Assembly (NCBI GenBank): GCA_030035585.1
Contig: CM057482.1
Coordinates: 60,640,828 to 60,704,827 of the forward strand
Reading direction: 5' to 3'
Source of the DNA: Dugong dugon
Lineage: Eukaryota > Chordata > Mammalia > Sirenia > Dugongidae
Length of the DNA: 64,000 nt
The translations under genes were made by a program, and so were the position numbers. The notes under the pieces are model-generated. The model was not told the DNA's origin and did not search any database. It saw nothing but the letters and a program-made list of their open reading frames with translations. Of this stretch, positions 34,891 to 45,210 are shown one piece after another; within the stretch, counting starts at the first letter, position 1; every line of letters starts with the position of its first letter.

Positions 34891-35435
34891 GATGTCTAAA
34901 AGGGATCTCAAATTTTACAGTCCCAAAATAACCCCTGAATTTCCCCTCCAAACAGGCTTCTTCTGTGGTCTTCTGCATTTCAATTAATGTCAGTTTCTTC
35001 CTTCCATGTGCTAAGATCAAAGACCTTGGAATCAGCCTTGACTCCTCTCTTTCTTACACCGTGGGATGGTTAATTTTATATGTCAACATGGCTAGTCTAT
35101 GGTGCTCATTTGTTTGGTCAAACATTACTCTAGGTATTTCTGTGAAGGTATTTTGTTGACGTGATTAAAATTTACAATCAGTTACTCTAAATAAAGGAGA
35201 TTATCCTCAATAATATGGTGGGCCTCATCCAATCAGTTTAAGGCCTTAAGAGTAAAAAACTGAGGTTTCCAAGAAAAGAAGTAATTCTGCCTCAAGACTG
35301 CAACATAGATATCCTGCTGGAATTTCTAGCCTGCCTGCCCTACCGAATTTGGACACATTACGGCTGGAGTTCCTTGACTTATGGATTTTGGACTTACTAG
35401 CCCCCACAATCACATGATCCAATTCCTTAAAAATC

Positions 35436-35478
35436 TATCTATCTATCTGTCTGTCTGTCTGTCTAGCTAGCTATCTAA
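35436..35478. repeat. (TATC/TGTC)n tetranucleotide repeat
   Basis: About ten units just before the RTE; a matching tract follows the RTE at 36846-36885. Confidence 0.92.
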
Positions 35479-36845
35479 TTTGGAAGACAGCTACCTGGCC
35501 AACCGACTGGAAGAGATCCATATTTATGCCTATTCCAAAGAAAGATGATCCAACCAAATTCGGAAATTATTGAACAGTATCATTAATATCACATGCAAGT
35601 AAAATTTTGCTGAAGATCATTCAAAAGTAGTTGCGGCAGTACATCCACAGGGAACTGCCAGAAATTCAAGCCAGACTCAGAAGAGGATGTGGAACCAGGG
35701 ATATCATTGCTGATGTCAGATGGATCCTGGCTGAAAATAGAGATTACCAGAAAGATGTTTACCTGTGTTTTATTGACTATGCAAAGCAATTCGACCATGT
35801 GGATCATAACATAATATGGATAACACTGTGAAGAATGGGAATTCCAGAACATTTAACTGTGCTCATGAGGAACTTGTACATAGACCAAGAGGTAGTCATG
35901 CGGATAGAACAAGGGGTTACTGTATGGTTTAAAGTCAGGAAAGGTGTGCATCAGGGTTGTATCCTTTTACCATACTTATTTAATCCGTATGCTGAGCAAC
36001 TAATCCAAGAAGGTGTAATATATGAAGAAGAACGGGACATCAGGCTTGGAGGAAGATTCATTAACAACCTGCATTATGCAGATGACACAACCTTGCTTGC
36101 TGAAAGTGAAGATGACTTGAAGTACTTACTGATAAAGATCAAAGACCACAGCCTTCAGTATGGATTACACCTCAATAAAAAGAAAAAACAAAAATCCTCA
36201 CAACTGGACCAATAAGCAACATCATGATAAATGATTGAAGTTGTCAAGGATTTCGTTTTACCTGGATCCACAACCAAAACCCGTGAAAGCAGCAGTAAAG
36301 AAATCAAATAATGCATTGCATTGGGCAAATCTGCTGCAAAAGACCTCTTTAAAGTGTTAAAAAGCAAAGATGTCACCTTGAAGACTAAGGTTCACCTGAC
36401 CCAAGCTGTGGTGTTTTCAGTCGCCTCATATGTGTATGAAAGCTGGACAATGAATAAGGAAGATCGAAGAACTGATGCCTTTGAATTATGGTGTTGGCGA
36501 AGAATATTCCATACACCATGGACTGCCAAAAGAATGAACAAATCTGTCTTGGAAGAAGTATAGCCACAATGCTCCTTAGAAGTAAGGATGGCGAGACTTC
36601 ATCTCACATACATTGGACATGTTATCAGGAGGGACCAGTCCCTGAGAAGGACATCATGCTTGGTAAAGTAGAGGGTCAGTGAAAAAGAAGTAGACCCTCA
36701 ATGAGTTGGATTGACACAGTGGCTGCAACAATGGGTGCAAGTATAACAATGATTGTGAGGATGGCACAGGACTGGGAAGTGTTTCATTCTGTTATACATA
36801 GGTTCGCTATGAGTCAGAACCTACCTGACAGCACTTAACAACATC
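35479..36845 (+). mobile_element. RTE/BovB-like LINE, 5'-truncated
   Basis: Largest RTE copy here, covering the reverse transcriptase core and 3' end. Its tail ('gttcgctatgagtcagaacc', 'gacagcacttaacaaca') matches the AfroSINE tail, fitting the known RTE-AfroSINE partnership. Confidence 0.92.
35631..36563 (+). pseudogene. RTE reverse transcriptase remnant
   Basis: A single reading frame runs from 35631 to 36563 and remains recognisable despite several in-frame stops. A TGA at 35829-35831 separates the first fragment (ELPEIQARLRRGC, VYLCFIDYAKQFDHVDHN, motif A) from the second (VRKGVHQGCILLPYLFN; LHYADDTTLLAESED with the catalytic YADD). More stops follow near 36213-36310. The C-terminal part contains FELWCWRRIFHTPWTAKRMN. 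RT of this type copies RTE and, in trans, AfroSINE RNAs. This copy cannot make protein. Confidence 0.92.
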
Positions 36846-36885
36846 TGTCTGTCTGTCTATCTATCTATCTATCCATCTATCTGTT
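36846..36885. repeat. (TGTC/TATC)n tetranucleotide repeat
   Basis: Mirrors the tract before the RTE, so the element landed in the microsatellite or duplicated it on insertion. Confidence 0.92.
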
Positions 36886-37175
36886 GAGGAATGGTCTAAC
36901 TCTATGCCTCCCATTCAGGTTGCCTAAGTAAAGGCCTTGGGCCCAGAATATTCTCTGATAAGGAGGCTGGAAATTGGGTCACCTCTCTCCCAGTTCCTCC
37001 TGCTTATCAGAGAAGCCTTCTGCCTATGCTGGGAACATAGTAACCTTCTCTCTCTCTTGCACAATTGCGGGCACCCTGTGGTACCTGGCCAACTCCACTT
37101 CTTTATCTCTTCCTGGCAGGAAAGGAACTGGGTCTCTTGTACTAAGAGGCATGAATGTAGAATGTAGAATCTAAT
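36886..37175. other. Unassigned segment inside the LTR
   Basis: About 290 bp with no family that I can name between the tetranucleotide repeat and the LTR terminus. It may be a further inserted element or a poorly conserved part of the LTR. Confidence 0.4.
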
Positions 37176-38005
37176 CTCCTATTCATTCTGTTTCTCTGGA
37201 GAACCCCAGCTAATATGCATAGCCCACAGCAAAGATGGTCATTTCTAACATCAAGTTTCATGCAGAATGTGACCATGTCTCACCATCTCCATTACTATCA
37301 CCCTGTCTGAACTCCAGCATCTCCTGTCTGGATAATTTCAGAAGTTTCCACACTGATTTCCCATTTCTGCCCTTGCTCAGTTTAGTCTTATCTCAACAGA
37401 GCAGCCATAGTGATCTGCTAAAATATAGATCAGATCATGCCACTCCTCTACTCAAATGGCTCCCATTTACTTAGCATAAAAGCCCAAATCCCTCTAATGG
37501 CCCTGAATGGCAATGTGGCACCCTCTCCGACCTCATCAACTACTCTCTGACACCTCATTCCATGCCAGCCATACTGGCCTCCTTGCTGTGTAATTCAAAA
37601 CCAGGAGACAGGCCTGCGTCGGGCCTTTGCATTTGCTTTTCTCTGTAATACTTTCTCCCAGATAGCCTCAAGTCTTCTCTCATACTTCTTTTAGGCCTGT
37701 ATACAAAAGTCTCTTTCTACTGAGACAGGACTCTCACCTCTCATTTAAACATGCATCCCCTGCTCGGTAAATATCTTATCTTCCTTCTCTGCATTATTTA
37801 TTCTCCATGGCACTTAACACCATCTGACATCTATATGTTTATATTGTTTATTGTCTGTCTAATATTAAAGTGTAAGCTCCATAGAGGGTGGGGATTTTTA
37901 TTTTCACTTCTGTATCCCTCAGCACCTAGAACAGTGCTCAACACATAGGACATGCTTAGTAAATATTTGTGAATAAACAAATGAATGAACCAAAACAAAA
38001 CAAAA

Positions 38006-38166
38006 AGCCCAAACTCATTGCCATCAAGTTGATTCCGACTCATAGCAACACTATAGTACAGGGTACATAGGGTTTCCAAGGAGTGGCTGGTGAATTTGAA
38101 CTGTCAACTTTTTGTTTAACAGCTGTAGCTTGCTGTAGCTCTTAACGACTGTTCTACCAGGGCTCC
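38006..38166 (-). mobile_element. AfroSINE (short subfamily)
   Basis: 'aaactcattgccatcaagtt', 'gactcatagcaacactat', inverted head 'ctcttaacgactgttctacc'. A short internal duplication 'tgtagcttgctgtagct' lies near the head. Confidence 0.9.
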
Positions 38167-40092
38167 TATTAAGTAAGCATTACTATTATTCTTTTCTCCA
38201 TTCTGTGAATGAAAGAATTGGGAACTCAACAGTACCTAAACCAAACCCAAGCACATGCATGCACGCACAGGCACATGCACGTAAAAAAAGAATAAAACAA
38301 ATCTAACCAAACGCAGGCATACCATGACTAATGTGTTTGACCCAGGGGCACTGAGTGAAGATAGGGTGTAGAGTACTTCTATGTTCTAAGGGTTGGTCTG
38401 GTCACAAGGGGGTTGTAACGAAGCAATTACTTTATAAAAGAAATTTAGGTTAATGTTTTACAGATGTTACTTACCTTGCAATAATCTTGGAAACTTTTCA
38501 TTAAATTTTTATTTTCATGATGACTTCAAAGCAATAGTCACCAACATTTCAACTAAATAGCAATATAAGGACGGTTGAAGCTGTAAAATATCATTATACA
38601 TCAACCAAAGTGAAAAATTCTTAAGAGTGAGATTAAATTAGAGGAGCCTCAGTCCTGCTCATCACAATATCGCTGGTCCTTCAGGTTCCAACAGTTAGTT
38701 GCTAGTTACTTCTCAATAGCCATTGGTGACAGCCATCGGTGACAGTCCCAAGAGTACCTCTTCCACTCTGATGCCGTGAATGTTCATTTTTAGATGATAC
38801 AGTTTAGAAAACCATCTTTCAAGTCTTGTTTTGGGATTTTACCTCCTGTAGAAAGACTTTCTTAATCTCCTAGAATTGATTGTCTAATCAATTAGAAGAA
38901 ATACAACCAGGATGCTCCTTAGAAGTGAGGATGTTGAGACTTACTATGGTCAAAGTTTGCTTCATGGATGTGCAACCTGTGCACTTAGATGGGCTTCACA
39001 CTTGGTCTTATGGTTTGCTGCCACTGTTGTAAAATTCTTCATAATTTTTGAACAAGTGGTCTAGCTGAGAAGTCTAGTATTTTCATTTTGCACAGGGCCC
39101 CCCATGGGCCAGCCCATACTGATATGCCATAGCCGGGACTGTTAAGGACTGTTAAGTGAGGACCACAATGGATAAGCCAATAGCCAACTCAATTATGCTT
39201 ACATGATCATAGACGAGGTTTAGTTATTTGGTAGTTTCATGTTTGCATAAATCTCTTGCACATGTTTGGCCATTGCTTCATTAGTGATTCATTAAATTTT
39301 GTTCCATTTAAATAGCAGTTTCAAAATTTGTTTCATTGTATTCTGATTCTTTGCCAAAATTCATACATCAAAATTTATCTTGTAATCCTTGGTGATACAA
39401 ATTAACATTCTCCTGTTCTTCTGATTAAATGGGGGAAATGCAATATCCAAATTGCCACTTTTTTTTTAAAGAAATTGTTCCTTTCCTATGGAAAGTAGGT
39501 TTTTCAAGGTTGAAATCTTTAGAACAGAAATTGCATGCCCCACGGTCTATAGATGTCATGTACATGAGGGAAAGAAACCAGGCATGAATGGGGGGCTGTG
39601 GTCACTGGGGAGACAAGTGCCCTTTAAAGGGGGCAGGCAGCTGCACTCCAGCTCCAGCTCATTGATGTCATGGGGAATGTGGGTCTGTGTTATCAGATCT
39701 TTCTCCCCCCATTCCAAGAGGAAGTCCAAATGGAGAAATTTACGTGAAATCTCTTGATTTTTAAATGTGAGCTAAAGTAAAACACCATGTGACTGCCCTT
39801 TTAGAGATAATTCTTGCCATGATTCCTTCATTTTGTCCCAAATAGCACTGAAATATCTTTCATTTCTCTCATACAATAGGCTTTTTAAGATAAAGAAACA
39901 CTATCTGTAATTTAATTTTGAGGCCCTTTAAAGAGGATTTCTCTAACGTTTAATACTTATGAAGAAATGTTAAATTTGAAATCCAATGACAGTGACCTAC
40001 CTGGTTAGCTAACCTACTGTGAGTGGGAAGAGCCATTTGGTAATCTCCAGAAGCTTCTCCATTATAGCTAATGATACTGTACACGCCAGCAC
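38167..40092. other. Unique gene-desert-like sequence
   Basis: No gene supported. 38896-38946 is a scrap of RTE ('caggatgctccttagaagtg'). 39488-39757 is an 89-codon frame without recognisable motif. The rest shows nothing that I can name. Confidence 0.5.
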
Positions 40093-40302
40093 AACACTGT
40101 AAAACAGAAATATATTCAGAACCACATATGTAGTTAAGATTTTTCTAATAGCCACATCAAAAAGATAAAAAAGAGGTGAAATGAATTTTAATATTTCCTT
40201 TAACTCAGTATATCTAAAATATAATCAGTTCAACATGTGGTCAATATAAAAAGTTATTAATGAGATATTTCACATTGTTTTCTTTCACACTGTTCTTGCA
40301 TG

Positions 40303-41213
40303 CCGTCAAGTTGATTTTTGACTCGTAGCGACCTCATGTGACAGAGTAGAACTGCCCATATAGTTTCCTAGGCTGTAATCTTTGTTTCTGCACTTTAAAA
40401 TTTTGTTATTATTTTTAATAGACTTTTTTCTTTTAATTGTTGGGCTTTAAGTAAAAGTGTACAATTCAGGTTAGTCTCTCATACAAAAATTTATGCATAC
40501 ATTGTTATGTGACCCTTGTTGCTCTCCCTATACTGTGACAGCACACTCCTTCTTTTCACCCTGGATTTCCCGTGTCCATTCAACTAGCTCCTGACACTCT
40601 CTGCCTTCTCATCTCGCCTCTGGACAGGACCCACCCATTTAATCCCATGTATCTACTTGAGCTAAGGAGAATACTCTTCACAGTATCATTTTATGTCTCA
40701 TAGTCCAGTCTAATCTTTGTCTGAAGAGTTGGCCTCAGGAATGGTTTTAGTTTTGGGCTAACAGAGGAGAGCCTGGGGGCCATGTCTTCCAGGATCCCTC
40801 CAGTCTCAATCAAACCATTATGTATGGTCTTTTTACTAGAATTTGAGTTCTGCACCCCACTTTTCTCCTGCTCTGTCAGGGAATCTCTGTTGTGTTCCCT
40901 GTCAGGGTGGTCTTTGGTGGTAGCCGGGCACCCTCTAGTTATTCTGGTCTCAGGCTAATGAAGTCTCTGATTTATGTGACCCTTTCTGTCTCTTAGGCTA
41001 ATACTTTCCTTGTGTCTGTGGTGTTCATCATTTTCCTTTACTCCAGGTGGGTTGGGACTAATAGATGATCTTAGATGGCTGATTGCTATAGGCTGTAATC
41101 TTTATGGAAGCAGATCACCAGGTCTTTCTCCTGTGGAGCCAATGAGTGAGTTTGAATTGCCAACCTTTTGGTTAGCAGTCAAGCACCTAACCATCTGTGC
41201 CACCAGGGCTCCT
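40303..41213 (-). mobile_element. AfroSINE split by an L1
   Basis: Left part 40303-40383 ('gccgtcaagttgatttttg'), right part 41089-41213 ('aagcagatcaccaggtc', 'cacctaaccatctgtgcc'). TAGGCTGTAATCTTT is present at both break edges. Confidence 0.9.
40384..41088 (-). mobile_element. L1 3'UTR fragment inserted in AfroSINE
   Basis: Antisense L1 3'UTR ('ggaatggttttagttttggg', 'gcctgggggccatgtc') flanked by a perfect 15-bp duplication TAGGCTGTAATCTTT (40369-40383, 41089-41103). Carries no ORF2. Confidence 0.92.
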
Positions 41214-41286
41214 TTTTACTTGCAACAATCTCAGTCGGGATGAGCCACATTTCAAAAGTTCAATAGCCACATGTAGCTAGTGGCTG

Positions 41287-41594
41287 TTGTTGTTAGTCTA
41301 ACTCATGGTGACCTTATGTATAACCAAATGAAACATTGCCTGGTCCTGAGCCATCTTCATGGTCATTGGTATGTTTGAATCTATTGTTGTGGCTATTGCA
41401 TCAGTCTTTCTCACTGAAGGGTTTCCTCTCGTTTGCGCTGGCCGTCCACTTTACCAAATATGATGACCTTTTCTAGTGATTGTTCTTTTCTGATAACGTG
41501 TCCCCAATAAGCTAGTCAAAGTCTCGCCATCCTTGCTTGATTGTATTTATTCCAAGACTAATTCATTCATTCTTTTGGCAGTCCATGGTATATA
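41287..41594 (-). mobile_element. RTE LINE 3' fragment in hAT-like element
   Basis: 'ttgttgttagtctaactcat' to 'ggcagtccatggtatata'. Flanked by CTAGTGGCTG (41277-41286) and CTAGCGGCTG (41595-41604), a 10-bp duplication with one mismatch. Confidence 0.88.
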
Positions 41595-41757
41595 CTAGCG
41601 GCTGCTATATTGGAAATCTCAGGTCTAACCTGTTCTGCTGCGCTTATGTGTCCAAAGTTGCTCAGGTAGTAAGTTGGCAGATCCGATAGTTTTGCTCAAT
41701 TTTTCGAACTCTCTGCCCTTCTCACTACACTAACTTGTCCTAACTATTAAGCTCAGA

Positions 41758-41912
41758 GCCCTGGTGGTGCAGTGGTTAAGAGCTGTGGCTGCTAACCAAA
41801 AAGTTGGCAGTTCGAATCCGTCAGTCGCTCCTTCAAAACCCTAAGGGCAGTTCTACTCTGTCATATAGGGTCACTATGAGTTGGAATTGACTTGATGGCA
41901 ATGGGTAGTAAG
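41758..41912 (+). mobile_element. AfroSINE (short subfamily)
   Basis: Nearly complete: 'gccctggtggtgcagtgg' head, B box 'gcagttcgaatccgtc', tail 'tgacttgatggcaatgggta'. Duplication TATTAAG(C/T)TCAGA at 41745-41757 and 41913-41925. Confidence 0.93.
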
Positions 41913-41925
41913 TATTAAGTTCAGA

Positions 41926-42572
41926 ATCCTGGTATTCACCTTGCACTTAGCATTTGAAGAGTTCGATAAGAGAAGTATATAAAGGAGGAAATTAAGAGCT
42001 ATGATTAAATCTAAAAATGCTAAAGTAGTTGCAGTGGTCACATTTCAAATTTCTAGGTGATGACTTTTCATAGATGCGGAGTTTGCCTTTTTCTCAAAGT
42101 GAAAGGTGTACGGGGCTAGATAAGTGTAACCAACTGTTGAGAAAACAGGTCTAGCTGAGAACCCTAGTATTTTAACTCAGGTGGTTTGGATGTGAGGCAA
42201 GCAGAGACTTCAGCAATGGAGCAGATAAGCAAGAACAGGAACACTTTCATCTCTGATTGGAACAACCAACTCACCTGGCCTTTGAGGGCTAACTGGGCAA
42301 TTTACAATATACAAGAGGTGTGGAAAACATAGGTGTTTGTGTGGGGGTGAAATGAGGCATGCCTTAATGCAGTGGTGGGGAGATAGCAAGAGGAATATAG
42401 GGGGCAGTACCTGGTCCTAGGTCTCTGTGCAGAGCATCCATCTGGTGGTCTCCGGAGATAAGCCTGAGGTTTGGTCTCTCCTGAGTCCCTCCATCCCTCA
42501 TGGTGCTGGTGAGGTGTTTCCTAACTCTACACTGTCATTTCTGAGGGATATACTTCTGAGCACTGTTGCGGC
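41926..42572. other. Non-coding stretch, nothing recognised
   Basis: No repeat or gene that I can support. Confidence 0.4.
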
Positions 42573-42722
42573 TCATTTATCCACCTAGTGGCTCCATGGG
42601 AGAAAAGACCTGGAGATCTGCTTCCATAAAGATTACAGCCTAGAAAACCCTATGGACAAGTTCTACTTGTCCTATAGAGTCACTATGAGTCAGAACCAAC
42701 TCACCAGCACCTAACAACAACA
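42573..42722 (+). mobile_element. AfroSINE 3' part
   Basis: 'ccataaagattacagcctag' to 'cagcacctaacaacaacaac'; head lost or diverged. Confidence 0.85.
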
Positions 42723-45030
42723 ACCTTTCAATATTTTTTGTTGTCGCTTTTCAGCATTTGCACAGAACTTTGGAATGGTTTCCATGGATTATGCTTTTTA
42801 CTAACTCAGTTCTGCATTCTGTCAACATTGGTGACTTGGCTGCAGACTGAAAACATAAATCCTTGGATGAAAATTCCACAATTCAGGCTTTGAATCTCCT
42901 AAATCATGATACGATGCCTAGATCTAGGTAATTCCTGATAAAGGATATGTTTAGGGAATTAGAACGTTGATTTGGGAGCTTGGGATCAGGCTGAGAAACA
43001 ACCTGAGGGACTCTGATCCGAGGAAGAGTTGCTAGGGATGGCTGCATGAGTTTGCAGGTGTATGGGCATATTCATGGCCCTGGAGAGAGTTTGGGTTGCC
43101 TGCGTTTTTTCACTCGTGCAATTTCTATCGCTTGGTACTCCCTCCCTTTTCTACAATACTAACTTAAAAATTTAGTATTTTCTCCAATAATAATTTGAGT
43201 TTCCTTCACAGTTCTTTTTAAATCAATTCATTCATTCATTCACACATTTATTAAGTACACTCCTTTAGTCTGCAGACATCTATTGGGCACCGAGTGCCAA
43301 GCACTGGGCTCAGCACTGAATATTCGAAGCTGACAAGTCCATCGTCTCCATCCTAAAGAAGTCGACCACCTGACAAACTCTTCCCACGTTAACCAGTTCA
43401 GGCTGGGTCACTATAGTCAATCCAGTCATTCCTCAGTATTCATGTAATTGGTTTTGTGTTCAATTTGTTGTTTTTATTCCTATTATATTCCCTGAAATGG
43501 TCTGTCTTCCTGAAGTGATTAGACATTTTCAATAGCAAAAATTATGCTTTCTTCTTTCTTTATAACTCTTCATTGGACCTGATACAGTACTTTGCACAGA
43601 ATAGAGCCTAATATCCATTGTTATATGAGGGACCACTTTCTGTGGTGAATGAATGGTGTCGTTTGATCATTATTTTTACACGTGATTACTGATATTGCTA
43701 ATAGAGATTGGAGGGTTGTTGGGGACAGTGATGCCACATGAAAAGGGTCATGCAACACAGCCTCTATCGTTGGCCCGTAGACTAAACACAGCCTTTATTG
43801 TTCCTGTATTCACCAGGTACTCTACAGACATTCTCTTCTCAAGGCACCACAGTATGTTTGGCATTGATTTTTAATGATGGGGATGATTAAATTAAGGCCA
43901 TATCTATATGGATATCTACCCTGTGTGTTGCAACTGTTCAAGAAGCACAGCTTTAGGGAGTTCCCATAATGAAGTACATAAAGAGTAACTTTCCTTCAAG
44001 CTGTCAGTGAGGAATGCTTAATTACTCAAGAGAATTTCAGTGACCCCTTACTGTGGAGGGAGCCCAGTGTCTGAACGAATTTTGATAAATAATACGCTGT
44101 TTGCTTTGCAGCATTGATAATTTTCTCCTGCCTCTGAGGCTGTCAAATGACCTGGAGGCCTGTTGTTTCTTAGGCAGAAGTATTTGCAGAGGAACTGATC
44201 AAACTGTTATTATTAATAATCTCATTACTGAGGCATCATCAATGCTTTTTGTGCATTCGAGGCTACCAGATAGATTGAAGTTTTATTCTGGAAATGATGG
44301 AGAGGCATACAAGAACAAAGCAGCCTACAAGCACAATGGGGTGGAGGCTTTTTCCTGGCTGAGGCGCATTTGTGTTTGGGAGAACTGTTGCCCCGTTTCT
44401 GCAGGAATGTAACCCCTCTGGTAAAGGGTCTTCTAAAGGATTGGCCATAGATGCCCCTGAAGGTAGTCATGACTACGGGCTACCATTGTTAACGAGATTT
44501 TTCATTCTGACAAGGGAAACAACAAGCTACTTGAATAAAAGGACAAGGAAGGTTCATTGTAACCACAGGCAGAGGGTACCAGCAAATGAGAAGAGATTTT
44601 GGCCTTTGCTTTGGAGAGCATCAGGAGGAAGAGGGGAATTGTGATGAGAGATTTTGGCCTTTGCTTTGGAGGGAATCAGGAGGAAGAGGGGAATTGTGAT
44701 GAGAGGAAGAGAAAAGCTCTTCTCTCCACATTCATATTCATGGCATTCAAACTCAGAATAATGGGGATTCAGTATACTCAATTCTCATTCTCATGCAAGG
44801 GTGGTAGATAGTGAAGACTTAGGATTAGTATCTTCTTGGGCTAGAAAAGGCAAATCATGCCCTGTGTTTTCTACGTTTTGGACTCGGTTGCTAAACAGTT
44901 AGAACATGAGGCCAAGGGGGCCAAGGCTGAGTTGCTTCCCATAGGAGACAGTGAACTTGACATGGGTTCCATGGCCTACATCCTGCCCCAAGAGGCTCCA
45001 CCCAGGTGGAGCAGCGGCCTTCAACAGCAA
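42723..45030. other. Mostly unique 5' flank of OLFM4
   Basis: A MIR-like scrap lies near 43250-43330 ('ccaagcactgggctcagc'). Frames at 44101-44412 and 44225-44470 have no recognisable domain. A two-copy tandem duplication is listed separately. Confidence 0.5.
44594..44703. repeat. Two-copy 55-bp tandem duplication
   Basis: 'agattttggcctttgctttg' recurs at 44594 and 44649, with the rest of the unit ('gaggaagaggggaattgtga') nearly identical. Confidence 0.92.
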
Positions 45031-45210
45031 GGTTGCCAGATAATAACCTAGAGGACACCCAGTTCAATTAGAATTTCAGAAAACAAGTAATTTTTTTAGT
45101 ATATCTCATGCAATATTTGGGGCATACTTATACTAAAAAAATTTGCTGTTTATCTGAAATTCAAATCGAACTGGGCATCCTATATTTTTATTTGCTAAAT
45201 CTGACAGTCC
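45031..45210. mobile_element. MER53-like palindromic MITE with miR-1302-like arm
   Basis: The two halves are inverted complements: 'gaggacacccagttcaatta' pairs with 'gaactgggcatcctatattt', and 'aatttttttagtat' with 'atactaaaaaaattt'. Known MER53 elements gave rise to the miR-1302 family. TTGGGGCATACTTATACTAAA would need to be compared in two parts: bases 45117-45137 differ from my recollection of mature miR-1302 at two positions, one in the seed. Expression is unknown. Confidence 0.7.

Larger units (their letters stand above)
35062..37217 (+). mobile_element. ERVL/MLT2-like LTR split by RTE
   Basis: 5' part 35062 to about 35435 ('ggttaattttatatgtcaac', 'gtgggcctcatccaatcag'); terminal part 37180-37217 ('ctgtttctctggagaacccc'). 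Between them lie a tetranucleotide repeat, the RTE and an unassigned segment (36886-37175). Confidence 0.75.
34170..37985 (+). mobile_element. Ancient L2 LINE in three pieces
   Basis: Pieces at about 34170-34490, 34893-35060 ('ccttggaatcagccttgact') and 37220-37985. The last has strong L2 3'-end landmarks: 'gatcatgccactcctctac', 'ccatactggcctccttgctg', 'gggcctttgcatttgc' and 'cacctagaacagtgctcaa'. Two LTRs and an RTE separate the pieces. The 37.2-38 kb piece is the most certain. Confidence 0.7.
40093..41622 (-). mobile_element. hAT-Charlie-like element broken by SINE, L1 and RTE
   Basis: Pieces: 40093-40300 ('ctaatagccacatcaaaaag', 'ttcaacatgtggtcaat'), 41214-41286 ('ttcaatagccacatgtagc') and 41595-41622 ('ctagcggctgctatattgg'). 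Opposite orientation to the related element at 31905-32962. Each gap is filled by a younger element. Confidence 0.7.
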
